This document shows, piece after piece, positions 1 to 9,412 of a stretch of DNA of 64,000 nt. Each line of letters starts with the position of its first letter. Position 1 is the stretch's first letter. The notes beneath the pieces are model-generated. The model was given only the letters and a program-made list of their open reading frames with translations, was not told the origin of the DNA and did not search any database. Source of the DNA: Paenibacillus ihbetae (GTDB taxonomy: Bacteria > Bacillota > Bacilli > Paenibacillales > Paenibacillaceae); contig NZ_CP016809.1 in assembly GCF_002741055.1 (NCBI RefSeq), positions 3,698,501 to 3,762,500 of the forward strand, given 5' to 3'. The translations under genes and the position numbers were made by a program.

Positions 1-86
1 TATTCTGGGGTGAGAGCATGAATCATGCCAAAAACCTTTTCAGGGGCTGCAGTCTAACGAGACTTAAGTGGATAGGAGGTAAATCC

Positions 87-1001
87 ATGTCTAATCATTC
101 ATTAACTGGCTTTATTGATTACATCGCAGAGAGAGGATTGCAGGTGCATTCAGCGCGGGTTCGCCAAAACGGCCGGCTGTGGGGAAAGTACGATTTGACG
201 GAGGACAAACGGCGTGTTCAGCATTCCATCAGCAAATCTTTTACTTGTATGGCCGTTGGCCTGGCCATTGAGGAAGGCAAGCTTGCGCTGAACAGCCGGC
301 TGGGTGAATTTTTTCAGCGTCATTCTTCGATGGTCGACACGCTGGAGCCGTCTCTTGATCCCGGCAACATCACACTGTACAATTTGCTTCGAATGTCTTC
401 GGGCCATGATTCGCCGCCCTTATGGGCAAACGAAAGAGCATCTTTGAAAGAGAAGGATTGGGCTAAGTACTATATGTCGTTACCGCTTGACCGGACGCCG
501 GGCGAGACTTTTACATACAGCAGTGGAGATACGTTCATGATCTCGGCTATGCTCCAGGCGGCGACAGGCGAAACGGTAAGGGACTATCTGACTCCGCGCC
601 TGTTTGAGCCCTTGGGTATAGAAAATGTTCATTGGGAGTCATCCCCGTTGGGTGTGACGCTGGGTTGTGCGGGCTTATTTATCAGCAATGAGGAACTCAG
701 CGTATTTGGTCAACTTCTGCTGCAGCGTGGATTGTGGGAAGGACAACAGATTGTGCCTGAAGCGTGGATCCGATTCGTATCCACCAAACAGATCGATACG
801 AAGGGCAATCCCGATTGGGCCCAGGGGTATGGCTGTCAATTTTGGATGTGCACTCATGATGCCTACCGTGCAGATGGGGCTTCCGGCCAGCTATGCATCG
901 TTATCCCTGGCAAAGATGCGGTCATCGCGGTGAATAGCCAGGAAGACCGAATGCAGGAGATTATGGATGCAGTTTGGACAGAAATTTACCCGTTGTTATA
1001 G
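87..1001 (+). CDS. Serine hydrolase, beta-lactamase/class C-like fold
   Basis: About 304 aa, of the beta-lactamase-related serine hydrolase family (esterases, D-aminopeptidases and PBP4*-like proteins). The nucleophile motif SxxK is visible as S47-I-S-K50. A YSSGD segment near residue 143 fits the second, tyrosine-containing motif, and ADGASGQ near the C-terminus fits the HxG/KTG-like third motif. No signal peptide is seen, so it is probably cytoplasmic. I chose ATG 87 because TAGGAGG lies 7 nt upstream and family members begin near this residue. An in-frame ATG at 18 also has a fair ribosome site and would add 23 residues of atypical sequence. The substrate cannot be deduced. The gene stands alone in the window, and what precedes it lies outside. 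Confidence 0.8.
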   Translation: MSNHSLTGFIDYIAERGLQVHSARVRQNGRLWGKYDLTEDKRRVQHSISKSFTCMAVGLAIEEGKLALNSRLGEFFQRHSSMVDTLEPSLDPGNITLYNLLRMSSGHDSPPLWANERASLKEKDWAKYYMSLPLDRTPGETFTYSSGDTFMISAMLQAATGETVRDYLTPRLFEPLGIENVHWESSPLGVTLGCAGLFISNEELSVFGQLLLQRGLWEGQQIVPEAWIRFVSTKQIDTKGNPDWAQGYGCQFWMCTHDAYRADGASGQLCIVIPGKDAVIAVNSQEDRMQEIMDAVWTEIYPLL

Positions 1002-1193
1002 ATGAATACAATGAGATACCGTGTGTAGGGGCTTCCGGTTCTGCTTGGACATAGGGTCCCCGCTGCCATTGCTCCCTCGGCCGGATCGAACGCTATAGGA
1101 TAGGCTGCTGCATATCGAGCCTCACCCTGCAGTGGTTGCCCCCGCCTGTTATAATAAAGGGGTACGCGCTGTTTAAAGTGAGGGGATGCTAGG

Positions 1194-1688
1194 GTGAAAG
1201 CCAGTCAGGAAATCGTCACCATCCGCTTGTCGGAGATGAAGGACGCCGCTCAGCTGATGGAGCTGGACCATCTGATATGGAACAGGAATACGGCCCCCGA
1301 GCCGCTGCATTGGACCTCGAGGGAGCAGTTTTTGCTGCATTGCCCTCCAGGAAGCCAGCTGGTGGCGGCTTGCGATGATATATTGTGCGGTTATGTCGGC
1401 TTTCGTTCTCCCAGCGGGATGGAGAGCCATCGCCATGTGATGGAGCTGAATATTGCGGTTCATCCGTCCTATCAGCGCCAAGGCATCGGTCTGCAGCTGA
1501 TCGAGGCGGCCAAGGAGCTGGCGGGCGGAGAGGGGATTGCCAAGCTGAGGCTCCGGGTGCTGTCCTCGAATCCTGCAGCCTTATCCTTCTACCGCGCTTG
1601 CGGCTTCCGGGAAGAGGGAAGGCTGGTCCGGGAATTTTATGTGGATGGCCGATATGTGGATGATATATGGATGTGCTGCTTTTTATAA
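1194..1688 (+). CDS. GNAT family N-acetyltransferase
   Basis: 164 aa single-domain GCN5-related acetyltransferase. The acetyl-CoA binding loop is visible as the Q/RxxGxG/A-type RQGIGLQL segment near residue 98, preceded by the hydrophobic strand ELNIAVHP. The C-terminal FYRACGFREEGR is the usual GNAT motif B. Such enzymes move an acetyl group from acetyl-CoA to an amine, and the substrate is unknown. The start is GTG 1194 with AGGGG 8-9 nt upstream. A TATAAT lies at 1150-1155 without a good -35. It is transcribed alone, between the serine hydrolase and a remnant repeat end. Confidence 0.85.
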   Translation: MKASQEIVTIRLSEMKDAAQLMELDHLIWNRNTAPEPLHWTSREQFLLHCPPGSQLVAACDDILCGYVGFRSPSGMESHRHVMELNIAVHPSYQRQGIGLQLIEAAKELAGGEGIAKLRLRVLSSNPAALSFYRACGFREEGRLVREFYVDGRYVDDIWMCCFL

Positions 1689-1915
1689 AATATCAGGAAT
1701 GCTCACAATCTTGGTCCGGCGATGGGCCGCGATTATGGAATGAACGGTCCGGCAGTTATTGCCGGGCCGTTTGCTGTGTCCGGGCAGCCTTGTGCATGGC
1801 CATAGACGTATGCATACAGGCCTTATGCAGCGTCATAGACGGCATGCGTTACGCGTACAGGACCTCCTCGAAGGTTAAGCGCCGCGCCTACTGTGTCAGC
1901 AGGCGTCTTCGTGTG

Positions 1916-1950
1916 CTTCGTGATCCAATGATGACTTTTTGAACAACCTC
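1916..1950. repeat. Remnant end of the dispersed inverted-repeat element
   Basis: This stretch ends in GACTTTTTGAACAACCTC and begins with CTTCGTGATC, matching the right ends of the elements at 43938-44025 and 47332-47545 with a few mismatches. No left end is seen upstream, so this looks like a truncated copy. It lies about 45 bp before the MOSC gene and may lie within or beside its promoter. Confidence 0.7.
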
Positions 1951-1994
1951 ATATAGTATGATGAAAAGATCAGTTAGACGGAGGTAGAGTTGCC

Positions 1995-2642
1995 ATGACG
2001 TTGGGAATCGTTTCGCTGAATGTTGGGAAGCCGGTCACGGTGGACTATGAGGGCAAGGCTCTGACGACCGGAATCCATAAGCAGCCCGTGCAAGGACCGG
2101 TGTTTTTAAGCAATGTGAATTTTGAAGGGGACGGTCAGGCCGATCTCGTGAATCACGGAGGTCCGGACAAGGCGGTGTGCGCTTACCCTTACGAGCACTA
2201 TCCATATTGGCAGAGATCCCTGGGCAAGGATATGCCGTATGCCTCATTCGGGGAAAATTTAACGCTGCAAGGCCTCCTGGAGGACCAGGTATGCATCGGC
2301 GATGTGTTTCGGATTGGCGGTGCAGTCCTGCAGGTCAGCCAGCCCAGATATCCGTGCTTCAAGCTGTCGCACAAGCATGGGGTGAAGGATATGCCGGCCA
2401 GGGTGCTTAATACGGGCTACAGCGGGTTTTATTTCCGCGTCCTGGAGGAAGGCGAGGTCAGCGCGGATTCCCCAGTGATTCCGCTGGATCGCCGCAGCTC
2501 CGGTGTAACGGTGCGGGAAGTGCTGCGCGTGATGAAGGAAGGCCGCAAGGATGAGGAGGCGCTAAGCCGGATGCTGGAGCTGGAGGAGCTGGCTGCAAGC
2601 TTGAAGGGGCAGTTCGCGAAGTGGCTGGAGAAAATGAATTAA
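1995..2642 (+). CDS. MOSC domain protein (YiiM/YuaD-like)
   Basis: 215 aa MOSC-domain protein. The hallmark cysteine segment QPRYPCFKLSHKHG lies near residue 120, and the beta-rich N-terminal part has GVHG-like and VNHGGPDKAVCAYP motifs typical of the YiiM group. MOSC domains occur in molybdenum-cofactor sulfurases and in YiiM-type proteins that help molybdoenzymes reduce N-hydroxylated compounds. The exact role here is unknown. ATG 1995 follows GGAGGTAGAG. The Moco genes mobA and moaA lie 5-7 kb away, so a functional link is possible but not shown. Confidence 0.88.
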   Translation: MTLGIVSLNVGKPVTVDYEGKALTTGIHKQPVQGPVFLSNVNFEGDGQADLVNHGGPDKAVCAYPYEHYPYWQRSLGKDMPYASFGENLTLQGLLEDQVCIGDVFRIGGAVLQVSQPRYPCFKLSHKHGVKDMPARVLNTGYSGFYFRVLEEGEVSADSPVIPLDRRSSGVTVREVLRVMKEGRKDEEALSRMLELEELAASLKGQFAKWLEKMN

Positions 2643-2765
2643 GGATCCCTAACGAACGCAGGGAAAGCTTCGTCCGTTGGCGGTTACGCCTATAGCTTGC
2701 CGACCACACTCTTAAGGGAGGGCCGGTCCGCGAGGTTCCGCTCGATAGGTTCCCAAGCTATTCTT

Positions 2766-2842
2766 TAAAAAGGAAAAAGGGACGGGCGCCTCCATCCTGA
2801 CCCCGGCGATTCGCCGTATGTCTGGATGCTGCGTCCTGTCCC
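2766..2842 (-). terminator. Intrinsic terminator of the RimJ-like acetyltransferase operon
   Basis: Long hairpin with arms GGGACGGGCGCC...TCC at 2779-2797 and GGA...CGTCCTGTCCC at 2823-2842. On the minus strand it is followed by CCCTTTTTCCTTTTT. It sits just after the stop codon of the minus-strand GNAT gene. Confidence 0.75.
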
Positions 2843-2862
2843 CGTTCGGTAAAGTCCTCAAT

Positions 2863-3411
2863 CTAGCCTAGCCGCTTCCATTCGCTCTGAATCATGCCGT
2901 AGACGGCATGGTTGACGTAGCCCTGGGGCAGCTTCTCCGCCTCGCGGATCACGCCCTCCAGGACGAATCCGAGCCGCTCCGGGATGGCCCGGCTGCGGTG
3001 GTTGGCGGTTGCGCAGCGAATCTCCACCCGGTTCAGCCCCATCCGCATGAGCGCATGGTCCGTGAAAGCCCGGCAAGCGCTCGTCATCAGCCCTTGCCCG
3101 GTGAATTGCTGATCAAGCCAGTAGCCGAGGCCGACGGAGCGGTTGTTCCAATCGATCTCATGGAAGGAGATCGTTCCCGCCAGCTCTTCTCTCACCCAGA
3201 TGCCGGCGGAGAAGCCGCCGTTTTCCGCAGCCTGCTTCATCGCTCCCTTTATGTAATTGACGGTGTCGTTAACCTCCTGTACGGAATCCACCCACGGAAG
3301 CCACTTCCGCAGCCGGTCCCGTGAACGGTCCGTGATTTCGAACAGCGCCCGCGCATGCTCGATCGCAAGCGGACGCAGCTCGACATGCTCGTCAAGCGCA
3401 TATCCAAACAT
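2863..3411 (-). CDS. GNAT N-acetyltransferase, RimJ/RimL type
   Basis: 182 aa. The sequence resembles ribosomal-protein-serine/alanine acetyltransferases (RimL, YdaF): an N-terminal LRPLAIEHARALFEI segment, the central strand SVGLGYWLDQQFTGQGLMTSA with the acetyl-CoA loop, and a C-terminal NHRSRAIPERLGFVLEGV. It probably acetylates the N-terminus of a protein or a small amine, and the substrate is not known. ATG 3411 has GAGGGAG upstream. It lies 40 bp downstream of the DUF2164 gene on the same strand, so the two are probably co-transcribed and end at the hairpin at 2766-2842. Confidence 0.88.
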   Translation of the reverse strand: MFGYALDEHVELRPLAIEHARALFEITDRSRDRLRKWLPWVDSVQEVNDTVNYIKGAMKQAAENGGFSAGIWVREELAGTISFHEIDWNNRSVGLGYWLDQQFTGQGLMTSACRAFTDHALMRMGLNRVEIRCATANHRSRAIPERLGFVLEGVIREAEKLPQGYVNHAVYGMIQSEWKRLG

Positions 3412-3451
3412 CTCGCATCTCCCTCTTTTGTGTTGATCCTGCCCCGCAGCT

Positions 3452-3712
3452 TTAGCGGGTTCGCTTCGTGTTCGTGTTTTTTTCCAGCGCGTAAATGTCC
3501 TCTTCCAGCGAAATCATCCGCTCATTTACGACTTGCCTGCAATCGCTGAGAGCCTGATTGTAAATGTGAGGTCCCAGGGTTGCCGCAAAATAGTCCAAGA
3601 TGCCTTCCGCGGCAAGATGGCCGATCGTTTCGCCGCGCTCGGTTTCGAAATAATGGCGGACTTCTTCGACCAGCAGATCGCGCTGTTCCTTGGCAAGCTT
3701 GATCGGTCTCAT
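3452..3712 (-). CDS. DUF2164 family protein
   Basis: 86 aa. It matches the DUF2164 family closely: an N-terminal IKLAKEQ, the conserved ERGETIGHLAAEGILDYF core, and a C-terminal SLEEDIYALEK. The function is unknown. The predicted structure is mostly helical, with no membrane segment. I chose ATG 3712 over the longer frame start (3748) because GGAGGC lies 7-8 nt upstream and the family begins at this methionine. It is the first gene of a two-gene minus-strand operon with the RimJ-like acetyltransferase, and it diverges from glnS. Confidence 0.82.
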   Translation of the reverse strand: MRPIKLAKEQRDLLVEEVRHYFETERGETIGHLAAEGILDYFAATLGPHIYNQALSDCRQVVNERMISLEEDIYALEKNTNTKRTR

Positions 3713-3949
3713 GAAGGAATGCCTCCTGTCGGCTGTTTTTGTATCCATGCTACCTCATTCAAGCCGCACCCGTCAAAGCATATGTAGTGCCGCGGCAGAA
3801 GCGCTGGCTTACTCGCGGATTGCCCGCTTTTTGCTGGCTTGCCCAGCGAAGCTTCACATCCCCTGGGCAGCAGGAGCGATAAGGGCTCCAAGCGAATATA
3901 TCCGGCTAATTTGAAAGGCCTGCTTATCCCCTGGAAGCGCCCGCGTTCC
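3713..3949. other. Divergent intergenic region upstream of glnS
   Basis: Between the DUF2164 gene and glnS. Apart from the glnS promoter just downstream I see nothing identifiable. In particular there is no T-box specifier stem or GGTGG box. Confidence 0.4.
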
Positions 3950-3978
3950 TTGAACAATCGGGCTATTACAGGTATATT
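3950..3978 (+). promoter_or_regulatory. Sigma-A-type promoter of glnS
   Basis: TTGAAC at 3950-3955, a 17-nt spacer, then TATATT at 3973-3978. This gives a leader of about 54 nt to the GTG start of glnS. Confidence 0.7.
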
Positions 3979-4038
3979 TAAGGGAAACACGTTTATACAG
4001 GAGATAGACGGAAATTACAGGACGAAAGGTTGATCAAC

Positions 4039-5763
4039 GTGGAGAACCACCGGGGCACCCCCTCCAACTTCATAAAAAATATCATCGCCGAAGATCTGAA
4101 GTCCGGCAAGGTGAAGGAGATCGTCACCCGCTTCCCGCCGGAGCCGAACGGTTACCTGCATATCGGACATGCCAAGGCGATCTGGATTAATTTTACGCTG
4201 GCCGACGAGTTCGGCGGACGGACCCATCTCCGATTCGACGACACGAATCCGGTGAAGGAAGACATCGAGTACGTCAACTCCATTAAGGAGGATGTAAAAT
4301 GGCTCGGCTTCGAATGGGAGGAGCTGCGCTTTGCATCGGACTATTTCGAGGAAATGTACAATCGCGCGGTGCTGCTCATTAAGAAAGGGAAGGCATACGT
4401 GGACGATCAAACCGCCGAACAAATCCGGAAGACCCGCGGCACGCTTACGGAGCCGGGCCAAAACAGTCCTTACCGCGACCGCAGCGTGGAAGAAAATCTG
4501 GAGCTGTTCGAACGGATGCGCCAGGGCGAATTCGGCAACGGCGAGCGGGTGCTGCGCGCCAAGATCGACATGGCCTCGCCGAACATCAATCTGCGCGACC
4601 CGGTCATTTACCGCATATCCCACGCGCATCATCACAATACCGGCGACAAGTGGTGCATCTACCCGATGTATGCATTCGCCCATCCGATTGAGGATGCGAT
4701 TGAAGGAGTCACCCATTCCTTGTGCTCGCTGGAATTTGAGGATCAGCGCCCGTTCTATGATTGGGTGGTCGCCGAGTGCGAGATGGAGTGCACGCCGCGC
4801 CAATATGAGTTCGGACGCCTGAACGTTGCCCAGACCGTAACGAGCAAGCGCAAGCTGAAGCAGCTGGTGGACGAGCAGTATGTGGACGGCTGGGACGATC
4901 CGCGTATGCCGACTATCTCCGGGCTTCGCCGGCTCGGCTACACGCCGGAGGCGATTCGGAGCTTCGTCTATGAGACCGGGATCTCCAAGGCGTACGGCAC
5001 GGTGGACCGTCAAATGCTGGAGCACTTCATCCGGGAGGATCTGAAGCTGAAGGCGCCGCGGACGATGGCGGTGCTGGATCCGCTCAAGGTCGTGATCACC
5101 AATTACCCGGAAGGTCAGGTGGAATGGCTGGAGGCGGAGAACAACTCGGAAAATCCGGAGATGGGCTCCCGCCAAATTCCGTTCTCCCGTGAGATTTACA
5201 TCGAACAGGAGGACTTCATGGAGAATCCTCCGAGCAAGTATTTTCGTCTGTTCCCGGGCAACGAGGTCCGTCTGAAGCATGCTTACTTCATCAAATGCAA
5301 CGACGTCATCAAGGACGAGAACGGGAAGGTCATCGAAATACACTGCACCTATGATCCGGAGACGAAGAGCGGCACCGGCTTTACCGGCCGTAAAGTCAAA
5401 GGGACGATCCATTGGGTTGAAGCGAGCCAGGCCGTGCCTGCCGAATTCCGCCTGTATGAGCCGCTGTTCAAGGACGAAGAGGATGAAGCCGAGCCGGAAC
5501 TGACGCAGGAGGCCATCGGTGAAACGGAGGACAGCACGGAAGCTGCTGCGGAGAAATCCTTCCTTGACGATATTAACCCGAATTCACTTCAGATCGTGCA
5601 CGGGTTTGTGGAGCCGAATATGAAGGATGCCAAGCCGCAGGATAAATTCCAGTTCTTCCGTCATGGCTACTTCAATGTCGATACGAAATATTCGCAGCCT
5701 GGACGTCCGGTATTCAACCGGGTCGTCTCGCTGAAGAGCTCGTTCCAGCTCCCGAAAAGCTAA
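4039..5763 (+). CDS. glnS: Glutamine--tRNA ligase
   Basis: About 574 aa class I aminoacyl-tRNA synthetase that charges tRNA-Gln with glutamine in the cytoplasm. The HIGH motif is in [14 protein letters not shown], the KMSKS-type loop reads VTSKRKL, and the [21 protein letters not shown] block is typical of GlnRS rather than GluRS. The anticodon-binding beta-barrels fill the C-terminal third. Residues about 477-507 form an acidic Glu/Asp/Ala-rich insertion not expected in the E. coli enzyme. GTG 4039 is preferred to TTG 4030 because GAAAGG lies 9 nt upstream and homologues start with ENH. Many Firmicutes lack GlnRS and use GatCAB, so this gene is a useful lineage marker. Confidence 0.95.
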   Translation: MENHRGTPSNFIKNIIAEDLKSGKVKEIVTRFPPEPNGYLHIGHAKAIWINFTLADEFGGRTHLRFDDTNPVKEDIEYVNSIKEDVKWLGFEWEELRFASDYFEEMYNRAVLLIKKGKAYVDDQTAEQIRKTRGTLTEPGQNSPYRDRSVEENLELFERMRQGEFGNGERVLRAKIDMASPNINLRDPVIYRISHAHHHNTGDKWCIYPMYAFAHPIEDAIEGVTHSLCSLEFEDQRPFYDWVVAECEMECTPRQYEFGRLNVAQTVTSKRKLKQLVDEQYVDGWDDPRMPTISGLRRLGYTPEAIRSFVYETGISKAYGTVDRQMLEHFIREDLKLKAPRTMAVLDPLKVVITNYPEGQVEWLEAENNSENPEMGSRQIPFSREIYIEQEDFMENPPSKYFRLFPGNEVRLKHAYFIKCNDVIKDENGKVIEIHCTYDPETKSGTGFTGRKVKGTIHWVEASQAVPAEFRLYEPLFKDEEDEAEPELTQEAIGETEDSTEAAAEKSFLDDINPNSLQIVHGFVEPNMKDAKPQDKFQFFRHGYFNVDTKYSQPGRPVFNRVVSLKSSFQLPKS

Positions 5764-5814
5764 GCATTTCAGGGAACGGGGATGCAGACCGGTTGCAGCC
5801 GGCATGTTAAACTA

Positions 5815-5857
5815 ACAAGATTCGAAGATTCCGCCGTGCGGCGTCTTCGAGTCTTGT
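5815..5857. terminator. Hairpin between convergent glnS and the MFS gene
   Basis: Near-perfect stem from ACAAGATTCGAAGA to TCTTCGAGTCTTGT with an inner CCGC/GCGG. Neither side has a strong T-run, so terminator function is likely from position but not certain. Confidence 0.5.
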
Positions 5858-5925
5858 CATATACTGCCACTATTCCAGGTTACATCCCATACAAAGGGAA
5901 AGTCTTGTCCATGCGCGCATGCGGG

Positions 5926-7161
5926 TCAGACGACGGAATATTCCTCCTCCGCCTCGTCCAGCTGCTCATCGGGCTGCCGAGGCTGGTACCCGTGCTTGTG
6001 CAGATTGTACCACATCCAGCCGAAGCCGATGACGCCGATGATCGCGAGCATCATGCCGGTACGGTACATCGTCTGGGCGCCGAAGTTTTGAAACATCCAG
6101 CCGCCGGCGAGACCGCCGACGACGCCGGAAATCCCGCTCCAGCTTAAGGTATAAATCGCTTGTCCGGATGCGCGGTACGGCTTTGGGACGAACAGCATCG
6201 TAAGCTGGACGCCGACATAGAAGTAGCCGCCGAAGGTAACGCAGTGAAGCAGCTGGATCAAGGCTACATGAACCGGGCTGCTCGCTTCAGCCATCAGAAG
6301 CCAGCGAAGGGCGAAGAGCAGGCTTACGACCGCCAGGCAGCCGACCAGCACATGGATCTTCCGTTTCAAGAACCGGTCCAGGACAAGGAAGATGACCACT
6401 TCAAAAACCGAAGAGAAGAAGATGGCCAGCCCCACCGTCTGCGTAGTCCCGCCGAGCTCCAAAATATACAGCGACATGAACGTATTGTTGGCCGTATTCG
6501 GGATGGATACCAAGATGCCCAAGACGATAAACCACACAAAATACGAATTCAAGAACAGCTGGCTTAATCCCTTCAGCGTTACTGTAGCAGACCCGGTTGT
6601 CTTCTGCACGCCGGGAAGCGTGAAAATGAAGATGGCCGCCACGAACAGCATAATCGAGAAGACGATGGAAATACGACCGGAGCCAAGCTGATCAATGACA
6701 GGGCCGGCTGCGATCGCGGTCAGGGCCCAGCCGAGCGAGCCCCATAGCCGGAAAGAGCCGAACTTGTGCCGGGTTCCGTCGATATAGGTCAATATTAGCG
6801 TATTGGTCTGCGAGAACATCGGGGTCTGGAAAAAATAAAACAGAATCATGGCCATATAAATCATGGCATACGTATTCGCTTGGAAGACAAAATGAACCAG
6901 AAGCAGCGTGCCGGTCATCATAATCAGAAGCACGCGCTTGATGTTCGCTGTCCGGTCGCCCCAGTACCCCCAGAAGGGGTTGGCGAAGATCGAGACGAAG
7001 GGAGCTATGGCCATCAGACTGCCGATCTCGATTTTGCTCATGCCGATATCTTGCAAATACAGCTGAAAGAAACCGGTGAAAATGACCATCGTTCCGTAAA
7101 TGAAGAAGTTGAACAGCTTGAGCGATGTTAGAGAAGGTTGATCTTTATCCATATTCCGCAA
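5926..7161 (-). CDS. MFS transporter (MFS_1_like / YwbF-type)
   Basis: About 411 aa with roughly 12 hydrophobic segments. The N-terminal part, FNFFIYGTMVIFTGFFQLYL followed by GSLMAIAPFVSIFANPFWGYWGDR, is typical of the MFS_1_like group that includes B. subtilis YwbF and proton-coupled sugar or nucleoside symporters. The intracellular loop 2-3 motif reads GYWGDRT. The substrate is unknown. The minus-strand start is uncertain: TTG 7161 has AAAGGA 9 nt upstream and is chosen, ATG 7152 is the next option, and a longer frame reaches 7296 without support. It is divergent from mobA and convergent with glnS. Confidence 0.85.
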   Translation of the reverse strand: MRNMDKDQPSLTSLKLFNFFIYGTMVIFTGFFQLYLQDIGMSKIEIGSLMAIAPFVSIFANPFWGYWGDRTANIKRVLLIMMTGTLLLVHFVFQANTYAMIYMAMILFYFFQTPMFSQTNTLILTYIDGTRHKFGSFRLWGSLGWALTAIAAGPVIDQLGSGRISIVFSIMLFVAAIFIFTLPGVQKTTGSATVTLKGLSQLFLNSYFVWFIVLGILVSIPNTANNTFMSLYILELGGTTQTVGLAIFFSSVFEVVIFLVLDRFLKRKIHVLVGCLAVVSLLFALRWLLMAEASSPVHVALIQLLHCVTFGGYFYVGVQLTMLFVPKPYRASGQAIYTLSWSGISGVVGGLAGGWMFQNFGAQTMYRTGMMLAIIGVIGFGWMWYNLHKHGYQPRQPDEQLDEAEEEYSVV

Positions 7162-7342
7162 GCAGGTCATTCCTTTCAAACCGAATGCATTATGTTTGCG
7201 GCATAACCACACCGCTACCTTCTCCAATGTATCACGCATTGAAAAGGGATACAAACCATCTTTTGTTAGATTAACCTTAATTAACTTAATTGCCAATTAG
7301 AGGCTTATATAGTCAGCTTGAATTTGAGAAAGGGGGCTGAAC

Positions 7343-8011
7343 ATGATGGAGATGAGGGAGTGGAGCCGCAGCAGCCTGTCCGGGCAGGTGGCAGGAATTA
7401 TTCTTGCAGGCGGGGCTTCCCGCCGGATGGGGGCGAACAAAGCGCTGTTGTCCCTGAACGGGGAAAGCCTGATTGAGCGAACCGTTCGGTGCCTGGAACA
7501 AGTGTGCGGGCGAATCCTCCTGTCGGTCAACGATCCGGATTCGTTTCGAAACCTCGGTGTGGAATGCGTGCCGGACCGGTATCCCGGACAAGGGCCGATG
7601 GCAGGGATTCATGCTGCCCTGACGGCGTCCGACCGCACATGGAATATAGTCGCAGCATGTGACATGCCGTTCATCAGCCCGGCATTGTTAGGTGCGCTGC
7701 TGCGTCTCGCTGAATCTGGGCATGGCCATGGGGACTCTGCGTCAGCCGGGCAGGAAGCGGTTATTCCGGTCATCCAGGGGAGAATGCATCCGCTGCTGGC
7801 TTTGTATCGGAAGGAAACGGCGGCCGGTCTCGAGCGAAGACTGCAGGAAGGGCGGCTGCGCATGACGGATTGGATCGAAGAGCTGGATGCCCTGCTTGTG
7901 CCGGAGGATCAGCTGGAAGCCTTGATGGGATGCTCCCCGCGCAAAGCCGTATTCAACATGAACCGCCCGGAGGATTATGTGGAGGCTTGCCGTATGGATG
8001 CAGAGAATTAG
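7343..8011 (+). CDS. mobA: Molybdenum cofactor guanylyltransferase
   Basis: 222 aa. MobA joins GMP from GTP to Mo-molybdopterin to make the bis-MGD cofactor used by DMSO-reductase-family enzymes. The nucleotide-binding signature LAGGASRRMGANKALL is at residues about 18-33. The CDMPF motif with the metal-binding aspartate is near residue 107. The C-terminal NMNRPEDY is also typical. ATG 7343 follows AAAGGGGG. The gene points toward moaA, and the two are separated by a tandem repeat and a terminator. With the TorD-like gene it indicates that the cell makes a bis-MGD enzyme, which is not in this window. Confidence 0.93.
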   Translation: MMEMREWSRSSLSGQVAGIILAGGASRRMGANKALLSLNGESLIERTVRCLEQVCGRILLSVNDPDSFRNLGVECVPDRYPGQGPMAGIHAALTASDRTWNIVAACDMPFISPALLGALLRLAESGHGHGDSASAGQEAVIPVIQGRMHPLLALYRKETAAGLERRLQEGRLRMTDWIEELDALLVPEDQLEALMGCSPRKAVFNMNRPEDYVEACRMDAEN

Positions 8012-8162
8012 CCGTGCAGAGAATTAAAAGAAGCGAATGAGCCGGTTCCGAAAAAAGGAAGGGGAAAAAGAAGGGGGAGAGGGAAAAGAGGAATAGGGAA
8101 AATGAACCTGGTGCTGGATCAACGAGTAGTCTGTACATGGATCCGAAGGCGGCAGCGCAAAT

Positions 8163-8262
8163 CAGGGGAATCAAAGAAAGCGCAGGTCAGGGGAATCAAG
8201 GAAAGTGCAGGTCAGGGGAATCAAAGAAAGCGCAGGTCAGAGGAATCAAAGAAAGCCCGGCT
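8163..8262. repeat. Four tandem 25-bp repeats downstream of mobA
   Basis: Units start at 8163, 8188, 8213 and 8238. The core is CAGGGGAATCAAAGAAAG, with one or two substitutions per copy. The last copy merges into the terminator stem. No coding frame is credible. The spacing is exactly 25 bp, so it is not in phase with codons. Confidence 0.9.
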
Positions 8263-8286
8263 GATTGGATATCAGCCGGGCTTTTT
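8252..8286 (+). terminator. Intrinsic terminator of mobA, possibly bidirectional
   Basis: AAAGCCCGGCTGAT pairs with ATCAGCCGGGCTTT and is followed by a T-run. On the minus strand the same stem ends in CTTTCTTTG, so it could also stop moaA transcripts. Confidence 0.88.
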
Positions 8287-8392
8287 GCAAATGTTGAAAG
8301 CTTTGACGTGTCATTGGCTCGCCGTCCGATCGTTCCACGCTGAGCATCGAGCATCGTGAGGCAGTCATCGTCGATAAATTTAACGTACGATA

Positions 8393-9397
8393 TTAGCCCC
8401 CGATTTGCGACATGCGCCGTACGGTCGGGGTGTGGCTTTGCGTTTTTTTCTCAAGCGCGAGCGCCATCTCGTGGTTGAGGGGCTTGGCGCCGAGGGCCTT
8501 GCGGAACAGGTCCGCCACCGCGACCGGATCATCGATGACCCGGCGGACATTGAATTCGTCGGACCAGTACAGGCAGGCCTTGATGTTGCCGTCCGCGGTC
8601 AGTCTGAGCCGGTTGCATGAATCGCAGAAATGGTCGCTGACGGGATGAATCAGGCCGAAGGTGCCGACGGCGCCGGCCACCTTCATATTGCGGGACGGGC
8701 CGTTGCCGGAAGGACCCTTCTCCTCCCGAACCTCCCAGCCCGCCTCGCTGCACACCTCCTTGACCCGGCTAAGCGGCAGGTAGGAGTCCCGCCATTCCTC
8801 CGAGGCATGGCCGATCGGCATGTATTCAATAAACCGGACATGCAGCGGGCGGTCCAGCGTCATGGCGATAAAGTCGCGGATTTCATCCTCGTTGAAGCCC
8901 TTCATCAGGACCATGTTCAATTTGATCGGGTCGAGTCCGGCTTCATAAGCGGCCTCGATGCCCTTCAGCACCTTATGCACACTGCCGCCGCGCGTAATTC
9001 GGGCGTAGCGCTCCTCCTGGAGCGAATCCAGACTAATGTTGATGCGGGTCAGTCCCGCTTCCTTCAGAAGCTTGGCTTTGGATGGCAGCAGCAATCCGTT
9101 TGTAGTAAGAGATATATCTTTAATTCCATCAATGCTCGCAATCATATGGACTAAGGCTTCCAGATCTTTTCGCACCAGCGGCTCGCCGCCGGTCAAGCGA
9201 ACCTTAGACACACCCATGGGGGCCAGCACGCGCAAGACAGCTGCAATTTCTTCATAACTCATAATCTGATCGTGGGGCTGGAATTCCATTCCTTCCTCCG
9301 GCATACAATAGACACAACGCAGATTGCATCGATCGGTGACCGAGATGCGGATATAATCATGGATCCGACCGAAGGAGTCTGTCAGCGGCTCAATCAT
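8393..9397 (-). CDS. moaA: GTP 3',8-cyclase MoaA
   Basis: 334 aa radical-SAM enzyme that converts GTP to 3',8-cyclo-7,8-dihydro-GTP, the first step of molybdopterin synthesis. The radical-SAM CxxxCxxC is in [10 protein letters not shown] near residue 27. The second 4Fe-4S cluster site is CDSCNRLRL...CLYW near the C-terminus, and the protein ends in the essential double glycine (QIGG). ATG 9397 has AAAGGGGG upstream. That ribosome site directly abuts a 291-bp repeat element, so the predicted transcript has a leader of about 320 nt. It is divergent from the TorD-like gene and convergent with mobA. Confidence 0.96.
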   Translation of the reverse strand: MIEPLTDSFGRIHDYIRISVTDRCNLRCVYCMPEEGMEFQPHDQIMSYEEIAAVLRVLAPMGVSKVRLTGGEPLVRKDLEALVHMIASIDGIKDISLTTNGLLLPSKAKLLKEAGLTRINISLDSLQEERYARITRGGSVHKVLKGIEAAYEAGLDPIKLNMVLMKGFNEDEIRDFIAMTLDRPLHVRFIEYMPIGHASEEWRDSYLPLSRVKEVCSEAGWEVREEKGPSGNGPSRNMKVAGAVGTFGLIHPVSDHFCDSCNRLRLTADGNIKACLYWSDEFNVRRVIDDPVAVADLFRKALGAKPLNHEMALALEKKTQSHTPTVRRMSQIGG

Positions 9398-9412
9398 TGA
9401 AATCCCCCTTTA

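Noticed and set aside
3713..4038. T-box leader for glnS
   Set aside because: No specifier loop, T-box core sequence or antiterminator seen. A plain promoter lies close to the gene.
4015..5412. Long minus-strand frame (465 codons) opposite glnS
   Set aside because: Antisense shadow of a clear glnS. The translation has no domain features and is rich in His/Arg/Leu, as expected from reverse-read GC-rich codons.
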